From Bryobacteraceae bacterium (lineage in GTDB: Bacteria; Acidobacteriota; Terriglobia; Bryobacterales; Bryobacteraceae), in contig JASHQT010000182.1 in NCBI GenBank assembly GCA_030039005.1, forward strand, positions 1 through 26,759: 26,759 nt of DNA. The letters are read 5' to 3'. This document shows positions 1 through 6,516 of the stretch, in pieces. Under the pieces are notes generated by a model. The model saw nothing but the letters and a program-made list of their open reading frames with translations, made no database searches and was not told the DNA's origin. Made by a program: the position numbers and the translations under genes. The stretch's first letter is position 1; every line of letters starts with the position of its first letter.

Positions 1-219
1 TCCGCCGTGCACAAGCCGGACTGGATCACGTTCACTAGCTCTTCCACCGTCAAAAACCTGGTCGCCATCAGCGGCCGCGAGGCGCTGGAAGGGGTCCGCA
101 TCGCTTCCATCGGCCCGGTGACTTCGTCCATAATCTGCGCTCACGGCCTGAAAGTAGACGCCGAAGCGCAGCAGTTCACGCTCGACGGCTTGATCGAGGC
201 AATCTTAGCGGTCAATTAG
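1..219 (+). CDS. hemD: Uroporphyrinogen-III synthase, C-terminal end (partial)
   Basis: This is the last 72 codons of a gene that enters from the left edge; the frame is open from base 1, so the GTG at base 7 is internal. The visible stretch contains ITFTSSSTVKNL, then ASIGPVTSS, and ends with TLDGLIEAI. This order (strand-loop with Thr-Ser-Ser, then the 'IGP.T' loop, then the 'DGL' helix) is the conserved C-terminal half of HemD, which cyclises hydroxymethylbilane to uroporphyrinogen III in tetrapyrrole synthesis in the cytoplasm. The TAG stop lies 8 bases inside the end of the convergent gene 212-754, so the two 3' ends overlap. Family assignment is by recognition of these motifs; the catalytic N-terminal half is outside the window. 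Confidence 0.85.
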   Translation, partial: SAVHKPDWITFTSSSTVKNLVAISGREALEGVRIASIGPVTSSIICAHGLKVDAEAQQFTLDGLIEAILAVN

Positions 220-754
220 TCGCGCTCGCGCTCGACTCAACCTGGAGTGGCGCGAAGGTCACCGGAGGCACCGAGCCAGTGTTCGGCACCGAATATCGAT
301 AGAAATCCGCCAGTTGACCGCGAATGTCCATCAGTAGATACTCCTCTCCTTCCAAATGTTGCGTGAACGCGTCAAGGTAACGTGCCAACTCCCTTCGAAC
401 CTCGTCGCTTTCATTTGGGCTCCTGGTTTCGTAGATAAATAATTTCAGCACCGATTTCACCGACATGAGCTTCTCGAAATCGTCGAGCCGGTGCGCCATT
501 ACGTGAGACCACTCCGACTCGACAGCAAGCCTCACATCTCTCGTGGAACGGTCCGTCCAAACCAAATCCAACAGCCATTCCTGCACATCCGCATCCAGTC
601 CCTTCCTACGGCACGATACGCAAAAGTCGCGGCCGAGGTCATATAGAAGTCTCTTCATGGGACGTTCGCCCCAATCCCATGTTAGGCTTGAGTCGGATAA
701 GATCTTCCGGGCGAGGTCGAAAGCACTGATCGGAGAAACGCCGATAGCAGCCAT
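212..754 (-). CDS. Hypothetical protein with nuclease-like ESEW...DFEKL motif; third gene of the MoxR operon
   Basis: A 180-aa protein with no signal peptide or membrane segment. I do not recognise a named family. Residues about 60-110 read LLDLVW, then AVESEW (77-82), then DDFEKLM (91-97), then KSVLKLFIYE. An acidic residue after a strand, an E-x-E, and a Lys-containing helix resemble the D...ExK core of PD-(D/E)XK-fold nucleases; D63, E79/E81 and K95 would be the metal-site candidates. That is inference from pattern, not a demonstrated nuclease. The ATG at 754 is preceded by a strong AGGAGG seven bases upstream, and the gene starts only 23 bases after the stop of the 621-aa gene. It therefore very probably closes a three-gene operon with that gene and the MoxR ATPase. 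Its last 8 bases overlap the end of hemD on the opposite strand. Confidence 0.7.
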   Translation of the reverse strand: MAAIGVSPISAFDLARKILSDSSLTWDWGERPMKRLLYDLGRDFCVSCRRKGLDADVQEWLLDLVWTDRSTRDVRLAVESEWSHVMAHRLDDFEKLMSVKSVLKLFIYETRSPNESDEVRRELARYLDAFTQHLEGEEYLLMDIRGQLADFYRYSVPNTGSVPPVTFAPLQVESSASATN

Positions 755-777
755 GATTTCCTCCTAACGGAGGAATT

Positions 778-2643
778 TTACCAAATGTAGTCTTTGGCCT
801 GGTCGCGGCGCTCGTAACTATCGAGGACGTGGACGACGCGCAGTTTTTTTAACCGCGCGGGATTCAGCGCGCCGATCGGAATATAAAGGATGCGGCGGTT
901 CAAGTGCGCGGCGATGGAGCGGAAAATTGACCGTGGCGGCTTGGAGGCCACGTAGACAACGAAACGCTGCTTGGAATAATCGAGCGCGGCCATCAACAGC
1001 CGCTCGGGTTTGTTGCGCGCGTAATCGTAATCCGGATCGGTCCACACGTCCATCAAGCGGCGCGGCGGCAGAGTCATCAGGAATCCGCCGTATTCGGCGC
1101 GGCCGATGCCCGGCCCGACCAGATGCTGGAACGGATGCGTGGAATAGAACGCCATGTCGGATTCGTTCTGGTGTTCTCCCAGCCAGGTGGTCAAATATTG
1201 GTACCGGTCGTCGGGATCTTCGTCGAAAATCACTACCGTCGCGCCCACTTCGCCGGCGACGCGGTCGAGCTGGCGGACGTAAATCTTGGCCTCATGCCAG
1301 TTGCGAATGGTCTCGCGCAGATCGATGCCGTCCAGGATCGACGTCGTGAACGGTTCGGTCCGCGCGCGCTCTTCCGACAACATACTTTTGGCCTTGCGCT
1401 TCAAGAACCGCCCGTAATCCTCGATCACCAGATCCTCGGGCGGATAGGAACAGATGGCGGTCCCATCGGTTTGCCGCGCCCATTCGCCTTCGAATTTTTC
1501 CTTTTTGCGATCTTTCAACCCGCGCGGGACCAGGCGCTGTTTGGGACGGGGGAGCCGGCGGCGCAGGCGCAGTTTCTTGGTGTTGAGCCAGATCTCCTGG
1601 CCGGAAAGATTGGCGGTCTCCATCAGATCGCTGGCGGGCTTTTGCGCGGGATAGCGGTTGGCCATCTGCCACACTTCGTAAGCGTAATTGTCGTCCACCA
1701 CCGACCGCGCTGCCACCGTCAAATCGAAGACGCCCGCCATCAGGTCGCTGTTGATGGACGCCAGATTGCGCGTAAAACGCGCCATCATCCGCCGCTGCCA
1801 ATATTCCACCTTATCGCCGGTATTTTTGGCATATTCTTTTTCGGCCTCGCGCAGCAAATCGAACTGGACCTTGGGCCGGTCGACGGCCCAATCCGGCGAC
1901 AACTGCCGCCGGAACAATTCGTAGCGATCCTGTAAGTATGGGTATTCGATGGTGATCTCGGCCAGGCAATCCGGGTGTGGGTTCAGCAGCCGGATGTCCA
2001 GCGGCGCGCCACGCCGGGGCGCTTCCTGCGGCACCTCCATGGCGTCCAGCACCTGATCCAGCAGGTTGAGCGAGACCACCACCAGCACGCGCGCCGTTGG
2101 ATCCACGCCTTGCAGCTTCCACGCCATACCTGCCGCGTGCGCCGCCGTCTCCTCATTGCGCGGTTGCGGATACACACGGTAGGCTTCGATGTATTTCTGC
2201 AGCCCGACGTGCCGGATCGAATAGGGGTCGGGATAAGTGTCGGGCAGATGCGGGCGATCACCGGAATCCGGCTCGATGAAAACCACCTCGGCATCGATCT
2301 CGAGCGCCGTCCGGACGGCTTCGGTAAACGGGTCGCAGGGTTCCACGGGCACATAGACCGCGCGCTCGTCGTCCTTGGGATCCGGGTACAGGATCACCGT
2401 CATCTCAGGCAGCCGGGCCAGTGTTTGCAGATAGACGTCCTCGAGCAGACCGGGCAGCTCCACCGCGATCACGTTCGGCCTTTCGCGCAAAATCGTGCGG
2501 CGGACCTCGAGAGCGAATTCCATCCGGCCGGGAATTACGGGGAAGTAGGTATAATTTCCGCGGCGCAGGCTCGCCGGGTCGTTCGGATCACTCCGATTCA
2601 ATTCGGGCGGATTAATTTCGGGGGACATACCGCAATGCTTCAT
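778..2643 (-). CDS. MoxR-associated protein, TraB/ChaN-like N-terminal half (DUF5682-like?)
   Basis: A 621-aa, soluble-looking protein (no signal peptide or membrane segment). The N-terminal half has YFPVIPGRM, then RPNVIAVELPGLLED, then EVVFIEPDSG, then RNEETAAHAAGMAWKL followed by ARVLVVVSLNLLDQVL. An opening acidic 'VELP' loop, a later Arg-rich helix and then a hydrophobic strand is the plan of the TraB/ChaN/EreA-like superfamily, which includes DUF5682, a family I recall near MoxR ATPases. The C-terminal half (about 310-621) is rich in Arg, Asp and Tyr and I cannot assign it. The gene overlaps the 3' end of moxR: the ATG at 2643 gives a 32-base overlap, while an in-frame ATG at 2628 gives 17. 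The 2643 start has a GGAG about ten bases upstream and is preferred. Function is unknown; the context implies it is a client or effector of the ATPase. Confidence 0.75.
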   Translation of the reverse strand: MKHCGMSPEINPPELNRSDPNDPASLRRGNYTYFPVIPGRMEFALEVRRTILRERPNVIAVELPGLLEDVYLQTLARLPEMTVILYPDPKDDERAVYVPVEPCDPFTEAVRTALEIDAEVVFIEPDSGDRPHLPDTYPDPYSIRHVGLQKYIEAYRVYPQPRNEETAAHAAGMAWKLQGVDPTARVLVVVSLNLLDQVLDAMEVPQEAPRRGAPLDIRLLNPHPDCLAEITIEYPYLQDRYELFRRQLSPDWAVDRPKVQFDLLREAEKEYAKNTGDKVEYWQRRMMARFTRNLASINSDLMAGVFDLTVAARSVVDDNYAYEVWQMANRYPAQKPASDLMETANLSGQEIWLNTKKLRLRRRLPRPKQRLVPRGLKDRKKEKFEGEWARQTDGTAICSYPPEDLVIEDYGRFLKRKAKSMLSEERARTEPFTTSILDGIDLRETIRNWHEAKIYVRQLDRVAGEVGATVVIFDEDPDDRYQYLTTWLGEHQNESDMAFYSTHPFQHLVGPGIGRAEYGGFLMTLPPRRLMDVWTDPDYDYARNKPERLLMAALDYSKQRFVVYVASKPPRSIFRSIAAHLNRRILYIPIGALNPARLKKLRVVHVLDSYERRDQAKDYIW

Positions 2644-3454
2644 CCCCGAGCGTCTCCAGAATGGCCGTTCGAATCAGGAAACGCTCGTCGCTTGGGCTGG
2701 CCGCCGGGAGGCCGTCGTCCAGGTTCTTGAGCTTCATCACAAAGCGCGCGATGTTGATGCCGTCGCGTACGGTGTAGCGCTCGTCGGCCGAATGCGCCTG
2801 CTGGAGAAATTCGGTGACGTAATTCAAGATCTGCTCTTCGCCGTAAGGCACGTTTTCCTTCAAAATCGCGTATTCTTCGTGGCGCTCGGGAAAATCGATG
2901 GTGAGCTGGGGCTGGAGGCGCGAATGAATATACTCGGGAAGATCGAACGTAGAGGCATCATCGTTCATCGTAGCGACGAGGCGGAACAGCGGGTGCGCCT
3001 TGATCTTGATGCCCGTGACGATGGATTCGACATATCTACGGTTGTCGAGCAGAGGCGCGAGCGAGGCCCAGCTTTTCTCGCTCATGCGATTGCCTTCGTC
3101 CAGGATCACCACGCCGCCGCGCAGCATCGCGGTCACCAGCGGCGAAGCCACGTAGCGCAGCCGCGATTCGCCCTCGATCACCGGAGTCACCAACAAGTCT
3201 TCCGGGCGCGTGTCGACCGTGGCCTGCATGATGTACACTTCGCGCTTGAGCCGCTTGGCGGCGGCGTACGCCAGCGTGGTTTTGCCGACGCCGGGCTTGC
3301 CGAGCAGCCGCGGGTTCATCGGAACGTCCGCCGAATCCACCACCAGCCACGCGGCCAGTAACTGGCGCATCACCTCTTCCTGGCCCACCCATGTCACGGT
3401 GATTTCGTCGGGATGTGCGAGGTGAAGTGTGACGCCTTCGATCTCCACCGTCAT
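2612..3454 (-). CDS. MoxR-family AAA+ ATPase
   Basis: A 280-aa AAA+ protein. Walker A is GKPGVGKT (52-59), Walker B is VVILDE (115-120), sensor 1 is the Asn of LVATMND (159-165), and IHSRLQPQL (176-184) carries an arginine-finger candidate, R179. The Walker B followed by GNRMSEKSW is typical of the MoxR branch, whose members remodel or mature partner proteins and are normally encoded beside a vWA-domain protein. Here the downstream partners are instead the 621-aa TraB/ChaN-like protein and a 180-aa nuclease-like protein, and no vWA gene is present on either side in the window. The ATG at 3454 has a TAAAAT box only six bases upstream, so the transcript may be leaderless. ATPase assignment is firm; the role is not. 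Confidence 0.9.
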   Translation of the reverse strand: MTVEIEGVTLHLAHPDEITVTWVGQEEVMRQLLAAWLVVDSADVPMNPRLLGKPGVGKTTLAYAAAKRLKREVYIMQATVDTRPEDLLVTPVIEGESRLRYVASPLVTAMLRGGVVILDEGNRMSEKSWASLAPLLDNRRYVESIVTGIKIKAHPLFRLVATMNDDASTFDLPEYIHSRLQPQLTIDFPERHEEYAILKENVPYGEEQILNYVTEFLQQAHSADERYTVRDGINIARFVMKLKNLDDGLPAASPSDERFLIRTAILETLGDEALRYVPRN

Positions 3455-3460
3455 ACCGTT

Positions 3461-3466
3461 ATTTTA
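3461..3466 (-). promoter_or_regulatory. -10 box of the moxR operon; predicts a leaderless transcript
   Basis: On the minus strand this reads TAAAAT, six bases before the moxR ATG. A start site about seven bases past a -10 box would fall on or next to the A of the ATG, giving a leaderless mRNA. No -35 match exists at the usual 17-base spacing; that position is filled by the C-rich strand of the G-run tract at 3468-3498. The same hexamer stands just upstream of the genes at 4076 and 16979. Prediction only. Confidence 0.4.
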
Positions 3467-3467
3467 C

Positions 3468-3498
3468 GGGATCGGGGACCGGGGGGTCGGGGGACGGG
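3468..3498 (+). repeat. G-run tract (quadruplex-type motif) upstream of moxR
   Basis: Five runs of three to six G (3468-3470, 3474-3477, 3481-3486, 3489-3493, 3495-3497) are separated by two to three bases, satisfying the usual G3+N1-7 quadruplex pattern. It also contains an imperfect internal repeat of the GGGGACC / GGGGTCG type. The G-rich strand is the template for moxR and the tract covers the moxR -35 position. It might be a member of a dispersed G-rich intergenic repeat family, but only one copy is in the window. Confidence 0.55.
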
Positions 3499-4050
3499 CG
3501 AAGGAGTGGTTGATCAGGGATGTCGCGAATTCCCGGAGATTTCGGAGTGTGCCTTGCCCCCGATCGCAAGTCCCGCGCCGCGCATGCGGCGCTTACGCTG
3601 CGGCCGACGCCGCCACAGCGATCGGCTTATGAGGAGTCAGCGCGGCGCCGTAGGCCCGGAAGAACGCGTGCGCCATCGGCTGGCAACCGGGCGAGGGATA
3701 AAGTTGGAAGAAGGCGCGGTGGACACCGGCGGGGTCGAGATCAGGGCAAACGACAGCCGTAGTAGCAGCGCAGCGCTCAATGCAAGAGCAGCACTCCAGT
3801 CCGAGGCTCGAACAGGTCTCAGGCCGGTTGTCAGTAGCTAAGTCCATCGTTTGCCCACCCTTCGTACTAGGTAAATGAATTATCTGACGGGCGGTTCGTT
3901 TTTTCTATGGTACGTGTGAGTGGTTGTCCCGACTCTTTTGAGGGTATCCAGGGTACGCGCGCCTGCAGTTACGGCTATTAGACACGGATCTGTATGCGGG
4001 CTTACTCCTAGCGCGCCCCAGATTCAAACCAACTGACGCCCGGATACGGG
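3499..4050. other. Gene-poor spacer, no supported gene
   Basis: About 550 bases between the divergent moxR and waaF units. It holds a 7-bp-stem hairpin with a GCAT loop at 3575-3592 without a following T-tract, and one weak reading frame on the minus strand (entered separately). The part from about 3850 to 4050 has no convincing frame, no recognisable tRNA and no clear promoter other than the box that follows at 4051. I see nothing else in it. Confidence 0.5.
3593..3847 (-). CDS. Possible small Cys-rich ORF or gene remnant (doubtful)
   Basis: An 84-codon frame with six cysteines in its first half (CSSLGLECCSCIERC) and a second half whose third codon positions are mostly G or C, like real genes here. 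There is only a weak GGGTGGG upstream of the ATG, no family I recognise, and no obvious partner gene. It could be a short protein, the end of a decayed gene, or chance. Listed so that the 600-base spacer is not read as entirely empty. Confidence 0.2.
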   Translation of the reverse strand: MDLATDNRPETCSSLGLECCSCIERCAATTAVVCPDLDPAGVHRAFFQLYPSPGCQPMAHAFFRAYGAALTPHKPIAVAASAAA

Positions 4051-4056
4051 TAAAAT
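4051..4056 (+). promoter_or_regulatory. Candidate -10 box of waaF
   Basis: TAAAAT lies 19 bases before the TTG start at 4076, predicting a leader of roughly 13 bases. No good -35 is found at normal spacing (a CTGACG at 4033 is too close). It is the same hexamer as at the moxR and carotenoid genes. Confidence 0.35.
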
Positions 4057-4075
4057 CCTAAGCGAGTACTAGCAA

Positions 4076-5071
4076 TTGAACTTTTCCAACATTTTGGTCC
4101 GCGCCACCAACTGGGTAGGAGACGCGGTGATGTCGCTGCCCGCTCTGCGGGCGATTCGCGAGCGGTTTCCCGGGGCCAGGATCTCGGTTTTGGCGAAACC
4201 CTGGGTGGCGGATCTTTATGGCCGCGAATCGTTCCTGGACGAAATCATTCTCTATAGCGGTGAATCGCCGTGGCGCACGGGCCACGAGTTGCGCGTCCGG
4301 CGATTCGATTGCGCCATATTGTTACAAAATGCCTTCGAAGCGGCCTGGATCGCGTGGCTGGCGCGGGTCCCGACGCGCATCGGCTATAAACGCGACGGAC
4401 GGCAAATCCTGCTCACCCGGGCGGTAAACGTGCCGAAACCGGGAGAAATCCCGCGTCATGAGCGCTTCTATTATCTGGAACTGCTGCGGCGGGCCGGATT
4501 GATCGATTCCCTCCCCCGCTGCGATGAGATTCGTTTGCGGCGCGATCCGGCGCCGGCATCGAACGGCAAACGCGTCATCGGCGTTACCCCGGGCGCGGCT
4601 TACGGGACGGCGAAGCGCTGGCTTCCAGAGCGCTTTGCCGAGGCCGCGGGGGAACTGGCCAAGGCGCGGGGGGCGTCGATCGCGTTGTTCGGGTCCAAGA
4701 GCGAGCGCGAGCTTTGCGAACAAGTGGCCGGCCTTCTTAAGAAAGGGCAGCTCAATGGATGCCCGGTGGTCAATTATGCCGGGGAGACCACGCTCGCGCA
4801 GTTCATCGAGCTGGCCGAAGCCTGTGAGCTGTTCCTGACCAACGATTCGGGCGCGATGCATATCGCCTCGGCGCTGGGCGTGCCGACGGTGGCGATTTTC
4901 GGCGCTACCGACGACACCACTACCGGGCCCACGGGATCGAACGCGCGCGTGGTGCGCCATCCGGTGGATTGCAGCCCGTGTTTATTGCGTGAATGCCCCA
5001 TCGATCATCGCTGCATGACGGGCGTCAGCGCCGAACGGGTTGTGCGGGAAGCATTAAAATTATTGGAATAA
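4076..5071 (+). CDS. waaF: Lipopolysaccharide heptosyltransferase II (glycosyltransferase family 9)
   Basis: A 331-aa protein close to the family's normal 340-350 aa. The N-terminus NWVGDAVMSLPAL (12-24) is the WaaF acceptor-side signature. NDSGAMHIASALG (256-268) is the ADP-heptose-binding C-terminal motif. Near the end, CSPC followed by ECP and HRCM (299-314) is the Cys pattern usual in WaaF rather than WaaC. It adds the second L-glycero-D-manno-heptose to the LPS inner core at the cytoplasmic face of the inner membrane. The start must be the TTG at 4076: a TAG stop lies two codons upstream and the next Met is inside the conserved motif. It is followed after 22 bases by a MmcQ/YjbR gene. 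The other heptosyltransferase is ten kilobases away at 15414. Confidence 0.88.
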   Translation: MNFSNILVRATNWVGDAVMSLPALRAIRERFPGARISVLAKPWVADLYGRESFLDEIILYSGESPWRTGHELRVRRFDCAILLQNAFEAAWIAWLARVPTRIGYKRDGRQILLTRAVNVPKPGEIPRHERFYYLELLRRAGLIDSLPRCDEIRLRRDPAPASNGKRVIGVTPGAAYGTAKRWLPERFAEAAGELAKARGASIALFGSKSERELCEQVAGLLKKGQLNGCPVVNYAGETTLAQFIELAEACELFLTNDSGAMHIASALGVPTVAIFGATDDTTTGPTGSNARVVRHPVDCSPCLLRECPIDHRCMTGVSAERVVREALKLLE

Positions 5072-5093
5072 CGGCTTTGTTTAAATAACAGCT

Positions 5094-5510
5094 ATGGCTC
5101 GCTCTGTGGTTCGAAAGCCCGTGACGTTCGACACCGTGCGCGAGATCGGGCTCGCGCTGCCGGATGTGGAGGACAGCACGATGTATGGCAAGCTGGCGCT
5201 GAAGGTGCGCGGTAAGCTGCTCGCATGCGTGGCCGTTAACAAATCCGCCGAGCCGGGATCACTGGCGGTACGAATCGACTTCGAGCAGCGCGCGGGGCTT
5301 TTGCAAGAAGCGCCGGAGATTTACTATGTGACGGACCACTACCGGCCGTATCCGATGGTGCTCGTAAGGCTCCCTCGCATCCCGGCGGATCAACTGCGCG
5401 ATCTTTTGGGAGCGGCGTGGAAATTCGTTACCGCGGAGCGAGAAGAGGGATTGAAAAAGACGCGAAAGCCGGCGCGCACAGGGGCGAGGCGAACGCGCCG
5501 GCCTCGATAA
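5094..5510 (+). CDS. MmcQ/YjbR-family protein
   Basis: A 138-aa small basic protein. The pattern TFDTVREIGLALPDVED (near residues 10-26), then YGKLALKVRGKLLACVAV, then a YYVTDHYRPYPMVLVRL stretch and a final AAWKFV helix is the MmcQ/YjbR fold, a double-wing domain often annotated as DNA-binding; true function is not established. The tail after residue 118 is Arg/Lys-rich (KKTRKPARTGARRTRR) and could bind nucleic acid. It starts 22 bases after waaF with no clear Shine-Dalgarno, so it may be cotranscribed. Its TAA abuts the stop of the convergent gene 5511-6377 with no base between. Confidence 0.75.
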   Translation: MARSVVRKPVTFDTVREIGLALPDVEDSTMYGKLALKVRGKLLACVAVNKSAEPGSLAVRIDFEQRAGLLQEAPEIYYVTDHYRPYPMVLVRLPRIPADQLRDLLGAAWKFVTAEREEGLKKTRKPARTGARRTRRPR

Positions 5511-6377
5511 TCAGGCGAGAGCCTTTTCGTACAGCACAAGCAAGCGGCTCCAGGCTTTTTCGGCCTGCGGCTCGTTGTACACGCCAGTATCAAACGGGCA
5601 CCAGCCGTGAAGAGCACCCGTGTACACTTCGATTTCAGCGGGCAGGTTGGCTTTGGCGAAAGTCTCTTTCAGAGCCACTTTGTCGTTGGGCGCGTTCATG
5701 TCATCGTTGGACGCGATGCAGATGAGGAACTGCGCGTGGCTGGCGGCGGCCTCCAAATGCGGGCTGTCGGGCCCCTTCGCCACCAGTCCGCCGCCATGGA
5801 ACGTGGCGACCGCTCCCACGCGATCCGGCACGGCCGCGGCGGTACGAAATGCCATCGGGCCGCCCATGCAATAGCCTTGCGTGCCCATCTTGCGATTCTT
5901 GTCCACGGCATCCTGCGTGTCCAGCCAGCCGATGAAGGCTTTGGCATCGGTCATGTGCGTCTTCTCGTTCAGCGTCCGTGCGAGAGGCAGCAGGTCCGGA
6001 ATCGGGGTGGCGGCTCCTTTGTCGGCGGTGGGGGCGGGCTTGGTCCGGTAGAACGGATTGATCACGACGACCGAGTAGCCCGACTCGGCGAGTCGCTTGC
6101 CCATTGCACGGAAAGCCGGGCGGAGGCCAAAGATGTCCGGCCAGATGAGAACGCCTGGGGCCGTGCCGCTGGCTGGATGGACGAAGTAGGCGTCGCAAGT
6201 GCCGTCCGGCGTCTTGATGGAGACGTCGGCGTCGACGACATCGACCGCGTTCGCCACCTTCGGCAACATCATGGCGAGCCCTGCGCCGCCCAGCAACGCG
6301 CCGAACTGCTTGCGCGTGATTAAGCCGCGCCGCTCAAATTCCTGGAGTTCCTCTTCAGAATGATCTCGATCGCACAT
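5511..6377 (-). CDS. Exported dienelactone-hydrolase-family protein
   Basis: A 288-aa alpha/beta hydrolase. The nucleophile elbow is GYCMGG (168-173) with Cys170, as in dienelactone hydrolases. Asp225/Asp226 (SNDDMNAP) and His257 (ALHGWCPF) complete the triad. The core residues 50-288 match the DLH family length. Ahead of it is an unusual 45-residue leader: an acidic start, then RRGLITRKQFGALLGG and a hydrophobic stretch ending PKVANA, which looks like a Tat-type signal, although the pair closest to the consensus is Arg-Lys (TRKQF). Cytosolic DLHs lack this, so the enzyme probably acts in the periplasm on unknown lactone or ester substrates. The ATG at 6377 follows an AAGGAG. The 5' end faces the ArsR operon across 139 bases. 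Confidence 0.85.
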   Translation of the reverse strand: MCDRDHSEEELQEFERRGLITRKQFGALLGGAGLAMMLPKVANAVDVVDADVSIKTPDGTCDAYFVHPASGTAPGVLIWPDIFGLRPAFRAMGKRLAESGYSVVVINPFYRTKPAPTADKGAATPIPDLLPLARTLNEKTHMTDAKAFIGWLDTQDAVDKNRKMGTQGYCMGGPMAFRTAAAVPDRVGAVATFHGGGLVAKGPDSPHLEAAASHAQFLICIASNDDMNAPNDKVALKETFAKANLPAEIEVYTGALHGWCPFDTGVYNEPQAEKAWSRLLVLYEKALA

Positions 6378-6465
6378 ATTCGCTCCTTATCGATTTCTGT
6401 TTGCCCGTACCGCGCCATTTTACATCGACGGGAACCCCCAGCGCGGCGGCCGTGTGAATTTTCTG

Positions 6466-6494
6466 TTGACAGGGAGGCACGGCGGGCCTATATT
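6466..6494 (+). promoter_or_regulatory. Sigma-70 promoter of the arsR operon
   Basis: A perfect TTGACA (-35, 6466-6471), a 17-base spacer, then TATATT (-10, 6489-6494). Transcription should begin near 6501, only about 15 bases before the ATG at 6517. This is the most consensus-like promoter in the window. Confidence 0.75.
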
Positions 6495-6514
6495 TAACTC
6501 GGCGGTTAATTAAC
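6494..6514. promoter_or_regulatory. Candidate ArsR operator
   Basis: Two overlapping dyads lie at the transcription start: TTAAC (6494-6498) with GTTAA (6505-6509), and the perfect 10-bp palindrome GTTAATTAAC (6505-6514). ArsR/SmtB repressors bind AT-rich inverted repeats over or next to the promoter, and this one sits between the -10 box and the arsR start, where a bound dimer would block transcription. It implies autoregulation; not demonstrated. Confidence 0.45.
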
Positions 6515-6516
6515 TA

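Noticed and set aside
1123..1935. Open 270-codon frame on the plus strand
   Set aside because: Lies entirely antisense to the 621-aa MoxR-associated gene, with no recognisable domain; a mirror frame from high GC at third positions.
1975..2730. Open 251-codon frame on the plus strand
   Set aside because: Antisense to the same gene and moxR junction; His/Arg/Gln-rich nonsense composition.
3575..3592. Hairpin with 7-bp stem as a terminator
   Set aside because: No T-tract on either strand and no gene ends next to it.
3413..3841. Open 142-codon frame on the plus strand
   Set aside because: Begins inside moxR, reads through the G-run tract into Gly/Arg-rich filler, and has no homologous-looking segment.
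4015..4050. T-arm-like sequence (GGTTTGAATC on the minus strand) suggesting a tRNA
   Set aside because: No acceptor stem, anticodon arm or D arm could be paired around it.
5607..6323. Open 238-codon frame on the plus strand
   Set aside because: Antisense to the dienelactone hydrolase gene.
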